From an uncultured Candidatus Binatia bacterium (GTDB lineage Bacteria > Desulfobacterota > Binatia > UBA9968 > JAJDTQ01), in assembly GCA_958295985.1 (NCBI GenBank), contig OY282432.1, forward strand, positions 3,195,001 to 3,259,000: 64,000 bases of DNA, written 5' to 3'. The notes under the pieces were generated by a model. The model was not told the origin of the DNA. It worked only from the letters and a program-made list of their open reading frames with translations, and searched no databases. Made by a program: the position numbers and the translations under genes. Positions 1 through 9,264 of this stretch are shown piece by piece; within the stretch, counting starts at the first letter, position 1; every line of letters starts with the position of its first letter.

Positions 1-1206
1 CAGAAAGACGAACATGAGGAGGAAGGGAATCAGCAAGTGGCCCCTGACGAAAGTGAGCTTCACGAGCTGGTTCAGGAACAGGAAGCTTGCGCCCACGGTG
101 ATGATGTTGGCCACCACCAGGATCCACACCATGGCAAAGGTCACGTCCAGATGCTTGGTGAGCATCTCCGGGCCGGGGTTCAGCCCGACGATGAGAAAGG
201 CGCCGAGCAGAATCGCCATGGCGCTGCTGCCCGGGATGCCGAAGGCCACCGTGGGAATCAGGTTTCCCCCTTCCTTCGAATTGTTGGCGGCCCCGGGTCC
301 CAGCACCCCTTCCACCGCGCCCTTGCCGAACCGGCTCCTGTCTTTGGACGACTGCACCGCGTGGCCGTAAGCCAGCCACTGCGACACGCCGCCGCCAAGG
401 CCGGGCAAGGCGCCGATGAACGCTCCGATGAAACCGCAGCGCATGGTCAGGCCGAAGTGGCGGAAGGTGTCCTTGACCCCTTCCATCACCCCGGTGATCT
501 TCCCCACCTTGGCCTCGGCGATGCTGGTGCCGCGCACCGCCAGATCGATGATCTCCGGGATGGCGAAGAGTCCCACCACCACGGGGCCCAGACTCAGGCC
601 ATCCCAGAGATAGAGAGTTCCCAACGTATAACGCAGCGTCCCGGTCTGGGGATCGACGCCGATGGACGCCAGCATGAGCCCGATGCCGCCGCACAGGAGC
701 CCCTTGGTGAGCGACGACCCGCTCAGCGAGGCAATGAAAGTGATGCCCAGAATCGCCAGCATGAACAGTTCGGGAGAGCCGAAGAACAACACCAGCGGGC
801 GCATGATGGGAATCGCAAGGGCCAGGATCAGCGCGCCTTCGAGCCCCGCCACCAGCGAGCTCATGAGCGCTGCGCCCATGGCCCGGCCGGCCTCCCCATT
901 CTTGGTCATGGGGTAGCCGTCCATGATGGTGGCCGCGGCCGTGCCTTCTCCCGGGATGCCGAAGAGGATCGAGGTGAGGTCACCGGTGGTGCCGGTGATG
1001 GCGTGCATGCCCAGGAGAAAGGCAAAGGCCGAGATCGGCTCCCCGATCTTGTAGGCGAAGGGGAGCATCAGCGCCAGGGTGGCCAAGCCGCCCAGGCCGG
1101 GGAGAATCCCCACGATGAATCCCACCAACGCGCCCAGGAGCAGAAAGCCGAAGGCAGGCCAGGAGAGGACGTGAAGCAGTCCCTCTATGAAGGCGTCGAG
1201 CATCAT
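1..1206 (-). CDS. tctA: Tripartite tricarboxylate transporter, large permease subunit (TctA family), 3' end cut by window
   Basis: Large membrane subunit of a TTT secondary importer, which moves a carboxylate or similar anion using an ion gradient and a periplasmic binding protein. Read on the minus strand from ATG at 1206, the protein begins with a short hydrophobic N-terminus followed by the family's glycine-rich LPGLGG segment. Long hydrophobic stretches continue to the window edge. About 402 residues are visible of a usual ~500, with no stop before base 1. A GGAGG lies just upstream of the tandem ATG codons. It sits 10 bases after the binding-protein gene, so the operon order is tctB-tctC-tctA. 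Substrate cannot be told from sequence. Confidence 0.9.
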   Translation of the reverse strand, partial: MMLDAFIEGLLHVLSWPAFGFLLLGALVGFIVGILPGLGGLATLALMLPFAYKIGEPISAFAFLLGMHAITGTTGDLTSILFGIPGEGTAAATIMDGYPMTKNGEAGRAMGAALMSSLVAGLEGALILALAIPIMRPLVLFFGSPELFMLAILGITFIASLSGSSLTKGLLCGGIGLMLASIGVDPQTGTLRYTLGTLYLWDGLSLGPVVVGLFAIPEIIDLAVRGTSIAEAKVGKITGVMEGVKDTFRHFGLTMRCGFIGAFIGALPGLGGGVSQWLAYGHAVQSSKDRSRFGKGAVEGVLGPGAANNSKEGGNLIPTVAFGIPGSSAMAILLGAFLIVGLNPGPEMLTKHLDVTFAMVWILVVANIITVGASFLFLNQLVKLTFVRGHLLIPFLLMFVFL

Positions 1207-1216
1207 GGCCTGTCAG

Positions 1217-2275
1217 CTACCTCCCCAGGAGCCCCCTGACGCCGTCCACCACCTCTTTGGGCTGGCTTACGACGCTCTTGGCCACCTTCTGCAGCTCCTC
1301 GCCCCTCAGCAGCTTATAGGGTACCATCCGCCCCTTCTTCGCCTCGGCCGCCAACTCCGGGTCCTGCAAGGCCTTGGCGTAAGCGTCGCGCAACATCTTC
1401 ACGCGGTCTGCCGGTACACCCGGCGCGACACCGAACGGGCGCCCGAAGTCGCCGCTGGCGAAGATCACCTTGGACATGGCCCGGACCAGCTTCGGGGCAT
1501 TGTACTTGTCGAACAGCTCAGTGAGGGTGGGCACGTCCTTGAGCCTCGGATCCCGCTCCTGTCCACTCTGAGCGAGCTGCTTGACGAACTTGTTCTTGTG
1601 CCAGGTCAGATAGGGCTCCCGGCCGAAGTGCGGGGGAATGGTCATGCCACGGCAAAGCACCTCCCCTCGTTCCACCGCCAGATCGATCTCGCTGCCGCCG
1701 GGATAACCCATGACGAAATTGAAATTCGCTCCCACACCCTTCTCCAGGATCTTGCCCATGAGATAGCTGTTGCCCGCGGTCCCGGAGCTGCCGAGTCTGG
1801 CCGGGTCCTTCTTGTTCTTGATCAGGTCGTCGACGCTCTGGTATTTCGAGTCGCTGCGGCAGAAGAGCACCGAGTGGCTCACTTCCTGCGTGCCGATCCA
1901 CTGGAACTTGGCGATGTCGAAGCGCACCTCCTTCCGTCCTACGACCTGGTCCAGGTACAGTCCGGCCAACGGCATAACGAGGGAAGTGCCGTCCTGCTTG
2001 GCGATGTTGTAGGTGTAATTGGCGGCGATGAGTGAGCCCGCCCCGGGCATGTTCTGGACGATGATGTCGGGCTTCCCGGGAATATACTGGCCCATGTGCC
2101 GCGCGAACAGCCTCGCCCACCGGTCATAGAATCCACCCGGCGAGCAACAGACGAGGATGCGGATGGTCTTGCCCTCGTAAAAATCCTTGGCCCCGGCTTG
2201 GCCGGCGAAGCTCATGAATATGAACCCGGCCAGCAGCAGCACGGGAAGAGTTCGACAAATCGATCGCTTCGTCAT
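1217..2275 (-). CDS. tctC: Tripartite tricarboxylate transporter substrate-binding protein (TctC/Bug family)
   Basis: Periplasmic binding protein of the TTT importer, 352 residues. The start is ATG at 2275, preceded by GGGAGG; the open frame extends further upstream but only through tctB sequence. The N-terminus is a classic signal peptide: KR basic end, a hydrophobic core, and AGA cleavage near residue 28. The mature protein has the Bug-family opening (KTIRILVCCSPGGFYD) and the PGAGS motif near residue 80. Two TctC-type proteins occur in the window (see 27749-28738); this one belongs to a full three-part system. Bug proteins bind carboxylates, amides or aromatics, so the ligand stays open. 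Confidence 0.92.
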   Translation of the reverse strand: MTKRSICRTLPVLLLAGFIFMSFAGQAGAKDFYEGKTIRILVCCSPGGFYDRWARLFARHMGQYIPGKPDIIVQNMPGAGSLIAANYTYNIAKQDGTSLVMPLAGLYLDQVVGRKEVRFDIAKFQWIGTQEVSHSVLFCRSDSKYQSVDDLIKNKKDPARLGSSGTAGNSYLMGKILEKGVGANFNFVMGYPGGSEIDLAVERGEVLCRGMTIPPHFGREPYLTWHKNKFVKQLAQSGQERDPRLKDVPTLTELFDKYNAPKLVRAMSKVIFASGDFGRPFGVAPGVPADRVKMLRDAYAKALQDPELAAEAKKGRMVPYKLLRGEELQKVAKSVVSQPKEVVDGVRGLLGR

Positions 2276-2346
2276 GGCATACCTCCCTTGTTTGGCACCC
2301 AATGTTTTTTCTGACTCGCTTCTCTCGCCAGTGTACACATATCCAG

Positions 2347-2835
2347 TCAATCCAGACCCAGCCAGAGAAAGATCTTGCCGTCGGGAAACGGCAGCAAAAG
2401 CGTGCGCTCGAACAGCACGTAGTAAACCAGCCACGCCGAAGCCGTGAGTATCAGCGACATGGGCCATCCTTCCCTGGACTGCAACTTCAGATAGCCGAAC
2501 GTCATGGCCGCGATGGTGATGGAAAACCCGATGAGCCAGATGCCCGCCAGGAACCCCACGATCCAGGAAAGGATGGTGGCGGTGCGCCGCACCGCCACGG
2601 CCCGGTCGACGGTCTGCGTGAGCTGGAAGTCGGCAGGCGCGCTGTCCGAGACGCCCTCCGCTCTCGGTCCCCGGAGTTCCAGCACGATGTTGATAATCGC
2701 CAGGATGACCATGGGAAAACCGATGGCCCAAGGGTACAGACGGGCCTGCCAGCGCCAATCCCAAGCCTCCCATACCAGGTAGCCGAAGAAGACGAGGACC
2801 AGAAAGCTGAAGATCGTCCTGGGCGTCAGCCTCAC
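2347..2835 (-). CDS. tctB: Tripartite tricarboxylate transporter small permease subunit (TctB family)
   Basis: Small membrane subunit of the TTT importer, 162 residues, the usual TctB size. The start is a GTG at 2835. It shows four hydrophobic segments: residues ~8-25, ~35-50, and two closely spaced helices near 85-125 separated by a short loop, with a charged linker around residues 55-75. It lies between the amidohydrolase upstream (27-base gap) and tctC downstream, which supports one transcript for import plus hydrolysis. Assignment rests on size, topology and position rather than a strong motif. Confidence 0.85.
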   Translation of the reverse strand: MRLTPRTIFSFLVLVFFGYLVWEAWDWRWQARLYPWAIGFPMVILAIINIVLELRGPRAEGVSDSAPADFQLTQTVDRAVAVRRTATILSWIVGFLAGIWLIGFSITIAAMTFGYLKLQSREGWPMSLILTASAWLVYYVLFERTLLLPFPDGKIFLWLGLD

Positions 2836-2862
2836 GCGAAGACCCCGTTGCGGTGCACGCTG

Positions 2863-3870
2863 CTAGTTCCAGCCGTAGAGCGCCTTGGCGTTCTCTCCCA
2901 GGAACCTGGCCTTGAAGTCGTCGGAAATGTCCGTCCGTTCCTTGATGGTCTTGACCACGTTGGGGAACATCCCGTCCCAGTGCGGGTAGTCGGATGCGAA
3001 CACGATGTTCTTCTCGCCCACCCGCTCGATGCCGTAAGGCAGGCTCTCCTCCTCCGGCTCGGCCGCGTAGAACCAGTTCCCCGCCTTCAGGTACTCGCTG
3101 GGTTTGGCCTTGAGCAGCGGCGCTTCCGACTGCCGGTGCTCGTACTCCTCATCCATCCGGTCCATCCAGTAGGGCACCCAGCCGATGCCGCACTCCAGGA
3201 ACGCGATGCGCAGCTTCGGAAACCGCTCCGGCACGCCGCCGTACATCAACGCCGCGCAGTCCAGCATGGTCTCGAAGGGACGGCCGATGGTGTGCTTGAA
3301 CAGAAACGTGTCAAAACGGTTCTCGCCCGCGGGCCCGGAGCGCGAGTTGTGGATCAACAGCGGCACGTCGAGCCGCTCCAGCTCCTCGTAGATGGGCCAG
3401 AAGAGCTCCTGCCCCAGGTGGTCCTTCATGCCGAAGGTGCCCACCGTGATCCCCACCACCCCGAGCTTGGTCACCGCGCGGTTGACCTCCGCTACGGCCG
3501 CGGGCACGTCCTGGAAGGGTGCGACGCCGATGCCCTTGAGCCGTTCCGGGGCCTCGCCGCACATGCTGGAGATCCAATTGTTATAGGCGCGCGCGAAGGC
3601 TCCCGCGTAGGCCTTTTCCGGATGGCGGTTGACGTGGAACGCGCCCGTGGGAAACAGCACCGACACCTCGATCCCCTCGGTGTCCATGTCGCGCAGGCGC
3701 GTGGGAACGTCCGTGATGTTCATTCCCAGGGTGCCGAACATGCTGGAGTCCCACTCGTCCCTGGGCAGCAGCGAGCCCTCCCGCCGGTTCCAGGGGTCCT
3801 CCATGTGGGCGCGAATGTCCGCGTCCCGGTCCCTGACGTGTCCGTCGGCATCGATGATCTTGGCGTTCAT
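2863..3870 (-). CDS. Amidohydrolase-2 family metal-dependent hydrolase or decarboxylase
   Basis: TIM-barrel metal enzyme of the ACMSD/LigW-like branch, 335 residues, cytoplasmic. The N-terminal IDADGH motif (residues 6-11) supplies metal ligands. The conserved IHNS segment near residue 170 and the C-terminal FASDYPHWD motif near 292-300 are typical of the family. The start codon follows a strong AAGGAGG. Members hydrolyse cyclic amides or lactones, or decarboxylate aromatic acids without a redox cofactor. The gene leads into the TTT transporter genes, so the transported compound is probably its substrate or a precursor (inference). Confidence 0.88.
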   Translation of the reverse strand: MNAKIIDADGHVRDRDADIRAHMEDPWNRREGSLLPRDEWDSSMFGTLGMNITDVPTRLRDMDTEGIEVSVLFPTGAFHVNRHPEKAYAGAFARAYNNWISSMCGEAPERLKGIGVAPFQDVPAAVAEVNRAVTKLGVVGITVGTFGMKDHLGQELFWPIYEELERLDVPLLIHNSRSGPAGENRFDTFLFKHTIGRPFETMLDCAALMYGGVPERFPKLRIAFLECGIGWVPYWMDRMDEEYEHRQSEAPLLKAKPSEYLKAGNWFYAAEPEEESLPYGIERVGEKNIVFASDYPHWDGMFPNVVKTIKERTDISDDFKARFLGENAKALYGWN

Positions 3871-3969
3871 ATTACCTCCTTCGAGAGTCCTTCAAACCGA
3901 TTTCATGTTCCAGGGCAGACAACGGCGTTACGGTTCTTTCCCCCTGGCGTGGAGGATCCCTCCCTGCCT

Positions 3970-5007
3970 CTACGAGAACCTCACCTGCGCCGGGTTCAAC
4001 GCACCGTACCTGGCCTTGTTGGCGGTGATGTCCAGGGCTTCCAGCATCTTGTCGATGCCTTCCAGCTTGTGCGTGATCATGGGATCGATGTTGATGCGCT
4101 TCTGCGCCACCAGCCGTGCGGCAAGCGTCATTTCCCCGGGATGAGCCAGCTCCGGCGGGAACATGTAGGTCACCCTCTTGGCCCGGAGGTAGTTGAAGTC
4201 CAGGGTCACCGGCTCGTGGAAATGCGGGATGCTGAGCACCTTGCCGCCGGCGGCCACGCACGCCACCGCCTCCGACACGGTGGCGCCGCCGGACAGTCCC
4301 ATCTGCGGGCTGCCGCTGGCCGCCTCGATGACGAAGGGAATGCCCTTGCCGTGGCTCAGGTCCATGACCGCATCGACGACGTTCTCCGTGGAAGCGTCGA
4401 TGGTGACGTCGATCCCCAGTTCCCTGGCCAGCTCCAGTACCTCCGGTCTCATGTCGGTGCCGATGACCGTGTCCGCGCCCGCGGCCTTGGCTGCCTGGGC
4501 CGAGTTGAGCCCCATGACGCCCTGGCCCAGCACCAGCACCGTGTCCCCCAGCGTCACCCCCAGCACCTGGACGTTGTGAACGCAACTGGTGAGGGGTTGC
4601 AACGCCGATACCTCCCAGTCGCTGATGCCGTCGGGAATCTTGGCCAGCGCGTCCAACGGCACTGCCGCGTACTCGGAGAACAGGCCCGGGAAGTCCCGCC
4701 CGATGGTGCCGATCTCCGTGTGGGTGGCGCCCACCCGGTCGCCGCAGGCAAGACCGTAGGCATTGTCCTTCTCGATATCGACGATCTCGGCGCAGAACTC
4801 GTGGCCGAACAACGGCTCGGGACCCTGGGCCAGCTTCTTCTTGACCTTGTCGTAGCTGTTGGAGCGCTCGCCGTAGAAGAGCTGCACCTCGGTCACCGAG
4901 GGCTGCACCACCCGGGTCTTCAAAACCGCCCAGCCGGGACGGCTTTCAGGGTCCGGCAACTCCTCCAGCCGCATGTCTTTGAACGCGTGTGTCACCCAAC
5001 CCCGCAT
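3970..5007 (-). CDS. Medium-chain dehydrogenase/reductase (alcohol dehydrogenase-like), atypical zinc site
   Basis: MDR-superfamily NAD(P)-dependent oxidoreductase, 345 residues. The catalytic-domain GHE motif is at residues 68-70. A Rossmann fold begins near residue 165 with a glycine-rich GQGVMG turn followed by an acidic end of the second strand, suggesting NAD preference. Two deviations: where zinc-dependent members have Cys-Gly-Thr/Ser-Asp, this protein reads Ser-Val-Thr-Glu (residues 37-40), and the four-cysteine structural zinc lobe is absent. It may be zinc-poor or use another ligand set. The start has GGGAGG upstream. It is upstream of and co-directional with the amidohydrolase, about 100 bases apart. 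Confidence 0.85.
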   Translation of the reverse strand: MRGWVTHAFKDMRLEELPDPESRPGWAVLKTRVVQPSVTEVQLFYGERSNSYDKVKKKLAQGPEPLFGHEFCAEIVDIEKDNAYGLACGDRVGATHTEIGTIGRDFPGLFSEYAAVPLDALAKIPDGISDWEVSALQPLTSCVHNVQVLGVTLGDTVLVLGQGVMGLNSAQAAKAAGADTVIGTDMRPEVLELARELGIDVTIDASTENVVDAVMDLSHGKGIPFVIEAASGSPQMGLSGGATVSEAVACVAAGGKVLSIPHFHEPVTLDFNYLRAKRVTYMFPPELAHPGEMTLAARLVAQKRINIDPMITHKLEGIDKMLEALDITANKARYGALNPAQVRFS

Positions 5008-5300
5008 GGCGCTTCCCTCCCTTCGAAGACGTGACCCTCATCTTCCATGACAGCGAGCCCGAGTTGGATTGGAGCGGTCGTGTCCGGTTCAGGCGTCATG
5101 CAACCAAACCCGTGGGGAACGGCTGCTTCCGCTGACTAATAGTGAAAGCAGGGGGATTTTGCAAGGCGAAGCGGAACGGTGTTAGAGCGAAGCGGAGCGG
5201 TTCCGGCATGGGGATGCCGCAGCTTGCATGTTCACGGGCCGCGGTCTATGATGAGTCAACCCGGGCGTCGATCCTCCAGCGAGCAACTTTCACACACAAT
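5008..5300. other. Intergenic region before the CAT-anticodon tRNA
   Basis: No convincing gene on either strand. It lies between the minus-strand dehydrogenase and the plus-strand tRNA, so it should hold divergent promoters, but I see no clear -35/-10 pair. The 228 bases between the tRNA and the peptidase start at 5606 likewise hold nothing I can name apart from the peptidase ribosome binding site (AGGAGG at 5594-5599). Confidence 0.5.
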
Positions 5301-5377
5301 GGCGGTGTAGCTCAGTTGGTCAGAGCACGCGGCTCATATCCGCGTTGTCGCTGGTTCAAGTCCAGCCACCGCCACCA
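5301..5377 (+). tRNA. tRNA with CAT anticodon (elongator Met, or Ile2 with lysidine)
   Basis: A 77-base cloverleaf with encoded CCA. The acceptor stem GGCGGTG pairs with CACCGCC. The D-arm is GCTC/GAGC, the anticodon arm is CGCGG-loop-CCGCG with CAT in a CTCATAT loop, and the T-arm contains GGTTCAAGTCC. The anticodon fits elongator tRNA-Met or the lysidine-modified tRNA-Ile2. The variable and T-arm region somewhat resembles Ile2, so the amino acid is left open. An initiator tRNA is unlikely because position 1 pairs normally. Confidence 0.95.
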
Positions 5378-5605
5378 TTTCCTTCTCCTTCACACCTCCT
5401 TCACACGTCGGAACGGATCGCCGAGGCGCGGCGGACGGCACGATGGCCGGAGTGGGGATAATGGACCTGCCTGCCCGTTTCGTAGTAGACTCCCCGCGAG
5501 TTCGCCGTGTGAAGGGACAACGCCGGGCTCGCCCATGCTGCGGACGGCGGTACTGCTCTCAGCCTTGCAGCCAACGCGGCCGTCCCGGGACAGAGGAGGT
5601 ATTCC

Positions 5606-6784
5606 TTGATCGACAAGGCGCGTCTCAAGGACCGCGTGCTGGAGTTGGTGCGGATCGACAGCCTGTCCCGAAAGGAGCGGGCCATCGCGTTGCGTCTCGA
5701 GGAAATACTCGAAGAGTTGGGCGGCGCCGTTTTCATGGACGACGCGGGAGCCGCGGTAGGCGGCGAGGTGGGGAACCTCGTCGCCCACTTCGACGGCAAC
5801 GCGGCCGGCGCCGAGCCGATGCTGCTGTCGGCGCATATGGACACGGTGGCCCCGGGCGAGGGGGTGGCGCCGGTGGTGGACGGCGACGTGATCCGGAGCG
5901 ACGGGAGGACGGTGCTGGGCGGCGACGACAAGAGCGGCATCGCCGTCATCCTGGAAGTGCTACAGGCCGTGCGCGAGGAGGAGTTGCCCCACGGGCACAT
6001 CGACGTGGTTTTCACCATATGCGAGGAGGTGGGCCTGCTGGGCGCGAAGCATCTGGACCTGAGCCTCGTGCGGGCGAAAACCGGCCTCGTGCTCGACAGC
6101 GACTCCATCGGATTCCTCATCACCCAGGCGCCCGCGGTCAACCATCTGGAGTTCGAAGTTCACGGTCTGGAGGCCCACGCCGGGATCTGTCCCGAACGGG
6201 GGATCAGCGCGATTCAGGTGGCCGCCCGGGGTATCGCCGCCATGCCGCTCGGGCGCATCGACGAGGACACCACCGCCAACCTCGGCCTGGTGAGCGGCGG
6301 CACGGCCGTGAACATCGTGCCGAACCGGGTGACCCTCAAGGGCGAAGTGCGCAGCCACGACGAGGAGAAGCTCGAACGGCAGACCCAAGCCATGCTCGCG
6401 TGCCTGCAGGACGCCGCCGCCGGCGCCGCACTGGAGCTGGAGGGCCGCCTCCGTGAACCGCGCGTGGAATCCCGAATCCATCGGGAATACGACCGCATGG
6501 ACGTATCCCGTGAGTCCGGCATCGTCCAGCGCGTTCACGAGGCGGCGCACAACCTCGGGTTCGCCGTCGATACCGTCGCCAAGGGTGGCGGATGCGACGC
6601 CAACGTATTGAACAAGCGCGGCCTCCAGGTCGCCAACCTGGCCAGCGGCATGCGGGACATCCACACGGTCCATGAATGGCTCGATGTCAACGACCTCGTG
6701 ACCGCGGCCCGGATCATCCACGAGGTCGTTCGGCTGGAGGGATGCCGTCAAACATGCCTGGACGTGAGCTTGAAACGCTCCTGA
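5606..6784 (+). CDS. M20 family metallopeptidase (PepT-like)
   Basis: Cytoplasmic dinuclear zinc aminopeptidase or deacylase of the PepT-like M20 branch, 392 residues. It starts at TTG 5606, chosen because AGGAGG lies 6 bases upstream. Metal and catalytic residues are visible in order: His77-x-Asp79, Asp107 in GGDDKSG, the Glu140-Glu141 pair, the DSDS segment near residue 166, and the final His in GMRDIHTVHE near residue 350. The dimerisation lid lies between about residues 175 and 290. The next gene overlaps its 3' end, indicating co-transcription. Confidence 0.9.
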   Translation: MIDKARLKDRVLELVRIDSLSRKERAIALRLEEILEELGGAVFMDDAGAAVGGEVGNLVAHFDGNAAGAEPMLLSAHMDTVAPGEGVAPVVDGDVIRSDGRTVLGGDDKSGIAVILEVLQAVREEELPHGHIDVVFTICEEVGLLGAKHLDLSLVRAKTGLVLDSDSIGFLITQAPAVNHLEFEVHGLEAHAGICPERGISAIQVAARGIAAMPLGRIDEDTTANLGLVSGGTAVNIVPNRVTLKGEVRSHDEEKLERQTQAMLACLQDAAAGAALELEGRLREPRVESRIHREYDRMDVSRESGIVQRVHEAAHNLGFAVDTVAKGGGCDANVLNKRGLQVANLASGMRDIHTVHEWLDVNDLVTAARIIHEVVRLEGCRQTCLDVSLKRS

Positions 6785-8199
6785 AGGAAGACCGGGGTCA
6801 GTTTTTCGAGTTCATCAGCGCTTACGAACACAAGAAGCGCGGGGCTCAAACGAAGCGGCCTCGGGAGCTGGCCCGTGAGATCGCGCGCATCCTCGACGGC
6901 ATGGTCAACGCCGACGGCGGCGTGCTCCTCGTGGGCGTCGAGCCCGACAAGAGCCTCACCGGGCTCCCCTATTCCGACCAGGAGATCCGGGAGCTGGGCG
7001 AGGCGCCTCAGAACCTTCTCAACCCGCCACTGCCATCCCTGCACGAACGGATCGACCTCGGCAACCTGCTGCTGCTCCGATTCGAAGTAAGCCCCAACCT
7101 GGAGATCCGTCGCGTGGCCAGCGGCAGGACTTTCTACCGGATCGCCTCGGAGAACCCGGCGTTGGCGCCCGAGCAGATCCGGCTATTGAAAGACGCGAAG
7201 CGGTCGTACTCCTACGAGCGGCAACACATCCACCACGCGACCTGGGAAGACCTGGACGAATCGGCGCTGGAGTCGTTCGCGGAGCGCATGGATGCGCGGG
7301 ACGACCCCCGATCCTTGCTGACGCGCACGTACCATCTGGTTCGCGGCCCCGCGGACCATCCCGAGATTTCCATGGCCGCCCTGCTCCTGTTCGCCGGGGA
7401 GCCGACGAGATGGCACCCGCGCTGCGGCATCGATTTCGTCAAGTACGAGGGCACCGAGAGAGGTTACGGCGAGTCCCTGAACGTCGTCAAACGGGTGCGC
7501 ATCGACCGCCCCTTGTGGACCCTCATCGACGAGGCCGTGGGGCGCATCAAGGAGCACATCCGCGAGCGGATGGTGTTGCACGACCTGTTCTTCCGGGAGC
7601 GTCTGGAATACCCTTCCTTCGCCTGGCAGGAGGCCCTGGTCAATGCCGTCGCCCACCGGGACTACGCCCTCACCGGCGCGGAGACCGAAATCTGGATGTT
7701 CGACGACCGCCTGGAAGTGAGGAGTCCGGGCGCGCTGCCGGCGCCCGTCGCCGTGGATCACCTGAACCGGCAACAGCGGGTTCATTTCTCGCGCAACCCC
7801 CTGCTGGTGCGCACGCTGTCGGACCTGGGCTACATGCGCGAGATCGGCGAAGGCGTGCCGCGCATGTTCCAGGAGATGGAGCAAAACGCGCTTCGGCCGC
7901 CGGAGTTCTCCACCGAGGGTTTCTTTTTCACCGTCACGCTACGCAACACCCCCATCTACGACGATGAGACCCTCCGGTGGCTCGACCGCTTCGACCGCTC
8001 CCGCCTGAGCCTTCGCCAACAGCGACTGCTGGTGTACGCGCTGTCCCACGACAAGCTGCTTTCCACCGCCGACTACCAGCGCATCGCCGAGGTGGACCGC
8101 GACACCGCCTATCGCGACATCCGAAGCCTCGTCAAGATGGGCGTCCTCGCCCCGGTCAAGCCGAAGAGCCGGACCTATCGAGTTGTCGAGCAGATATGA
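6754..8199 (+). CDS. AlbA_2 domain / HATPase_c_4 ATP-binding regulator (RecG-like transcriptional regulator family)
   Basis: About 481 residues. The N-terminal ~130 residues are an AlbA_2 (Schlafen-type, putative DNA-binding) domain with the NADGGVLLVGVE segment. The middle carries a GHKL-type ATP-binding fold, HATPase_c_4, with the QEALVNAVAHRDY motif (near residue 295) and a glycine-rich GEGVPRM lid. The last ~60 residues form a winged helix-turn-helix that follows a DKLLSTADYQRI segment. Such proteins are annotated as ATP-dependent regulators or, wrongly, as RecG-like helicases. Starts at 6742 and 6754 are both in frame after GGAGGG at 6736; spacing is awkward for both. It overlaps the peptidase by 31 bases. 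Confidence 0.85.
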   Translation: MPGRELETLLKEDRGQFFEFISAYEHKKRGAQTKRPRELAREIARILDGMVNADGGVLLVGVEPDKSLTGLPYSDQEIRELGEAPQNLLNPPLPSLHERIDLGNLLLLRFEVSPNLEIRRVASGRTFYRIASENPALAPEQIRLLKDAKRSYSYERQHIHHATWEDLDESALESFAERMDARDDPRSLLTRTYHLVRGPADHPEISMAALLLFAGEPTRWHPRCGIDFVKYEGTERGYGESLNVVKRVRIDRPLWTLIDEAVGRIKEHIRERMVLHDLFFRERLEYPSFAWQEALVNAVAHRDYALTGAETEIWMFDDRLEVRSPGALPAPVAVDHLNRQQRVHFSRNPLLVRTLSDLGYMREIGEGVPRMFQEMEQNALRPPEFSTEGFFFTVTLRNTPIYDDETLRWLDRFDRSRLSLRQQRLLVYALSHDKLLSTADYQRIAEVDRDTAYRDIRSLVKMGVLAPVKPKSRTYRVVEQI

Positions 8200-9194
8200 G
8201 TGACGGATTCACCGAAGTCGCAAGGGTTGCCGGCGCGTACGTCGAAGCCCGAATCCTGCAGGCCGCGGTGGGGCTCGGGGTGTTCGACGCGCTGCGCGAC
8301 GAGGCCGCGGAAGCAACCGTGGTGGCAGCCGCCATCGGAACGGAGGCGCGCGCCACGGGGCTGCTGCTGGACGCGCTGGCAGCCATGGGGTTGCTGGACA
8401 AGCACGACGCTCGTTACCGTCTCAACAAGGTATCGGCAACTTACCTGGTGAGCGCTTCACCCAAGGATTTCAGCGGCATGATCCGCTTCGACGCCATCCT
8501 GTGGGACACTTGGGGCAAGCTGGAGGAAGCCGTCCGTTCCGGACGGCCCGGGCGCCCCCCGGACATGTACCAGACCGATGAAGCCGAGACCGGGATCTTC
8601 ATAGCCGCCATGGACTCGCTGGTGAAAGCGCGGGGCGACGCCGAGGTCGTGGCCGAGGCCCTGGACCTCGGGGACGCCAGACGGCTGCTGGACATCGGAC
8701 CCGGACCCGCCACCTACCCCATCGCCCTGTGCCGACGCTACCCGGCCCTTTGCGCCACCCTCTACGACCTGCCCGGGACTCTGCAAACGACCGAGCGCTA
8801 CGTCCGCGCATCGGGTGTGGCCGACCGTATCGAATGCATTGCCGGCGACTATCGCACGGACGCCATTCCCCGCGGCTACGACGTGGTTTTCCTGTCGAAC
8901 GTCATTCACGGTGAAAACGCGGAAACCAATGAGACCTTGATAGTGAACTTATCGAAATCATTGGTTTCCGGGGGCAGCCTTATCATCAAGGACCACGTTC
9001 TGGGAGGGAGCCGCACGGAGACCGCCGCGGGCACGGTCTTCAGTCTCCTGATGCTGCTGACGACGGACCGCGGGCGCTGCTACACGCTGGACGAGGTCCG
9101 CGGCTGGTTCGGACGCGCCGGTCTGGCGGATGCGGGTCGGGTGGAACTGCCTCCGCCACTGACCTCATCGCTGGTCATCGGACGCAAACCCTGA
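8196..9194 (+). CDS. SAM-dependent O-methyltransferase (Methyltransf_2 type) with N-terminal dimerisation domain
   Basis: 332-residue class I methyltransferase. Residues 1-100 form the winged-helix dimerisation domain seen in small-molecule O-methyltransferases (acetylserotonin, hydroxyneurosporene and polyketide enzymes). The SAM-binding LLDIGPGPATY motif lies near residue 166, followed by an acidic LYDLPG loop and a D-Y-R motif. FLSNVIHGE near 230 and the IIKDHVL segment near 265 match post-motif regions. The ATG overlaps the preceding gene's stop (ATGA), so it is translationally coupled to the AlbA_2 regulator. The acceptor molecule is unknown. Confidence 0.88.
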   Translation: MSDGFTEVARVAGAYVEARILQAAVGLGVFDALRDEAAEATVVAAAIGTEARATGLLLDALAAMGLLDKHDARYRLNKVSATYLVSASPKDFSGMIRFDAILWDTWGKLEEAVRSGRPGRPPDMYQTDEAETGIFIAAMDSLVKARGDAEVVAEALDLGDARRLLDIGPGPATYPIALCRRYPALCATLYDLPGTLQTTERYVRASGVADRIECIAGDYRTDAIPRGYDVVFLSNVIHGENAETNETLIVNLSKSLVSGGSLIIKDHVLGGSRTETAAGTVFSLLMLLTTDRGRCYTLDEVRGWFGRAGLADAGRVELPPPLTSSLVIGRKP

Positions 9195-9264
9195 GGGGGT
9201 CGGACACGGTCGAGGACGAAAAGGGCATCCGGGCCCATGGGACCCGATACCGGTGGATCGGAGA

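Noticed and set aside
37-1239. Long plus-strand frame opposite tctA
   Set aside because: It is rich in Gln, His, Gly and Arg, as expected for the antisense of a high-GC membrane protein gene; tctA on the minus strand explains the region.
2302-5034. 910-codon plus-strand frame opposite tctB, the amidohydrolase and the dehydrogenase
   Set aside because: Antisense frame over three well-supported minus-strand genes; no domain recognisable.
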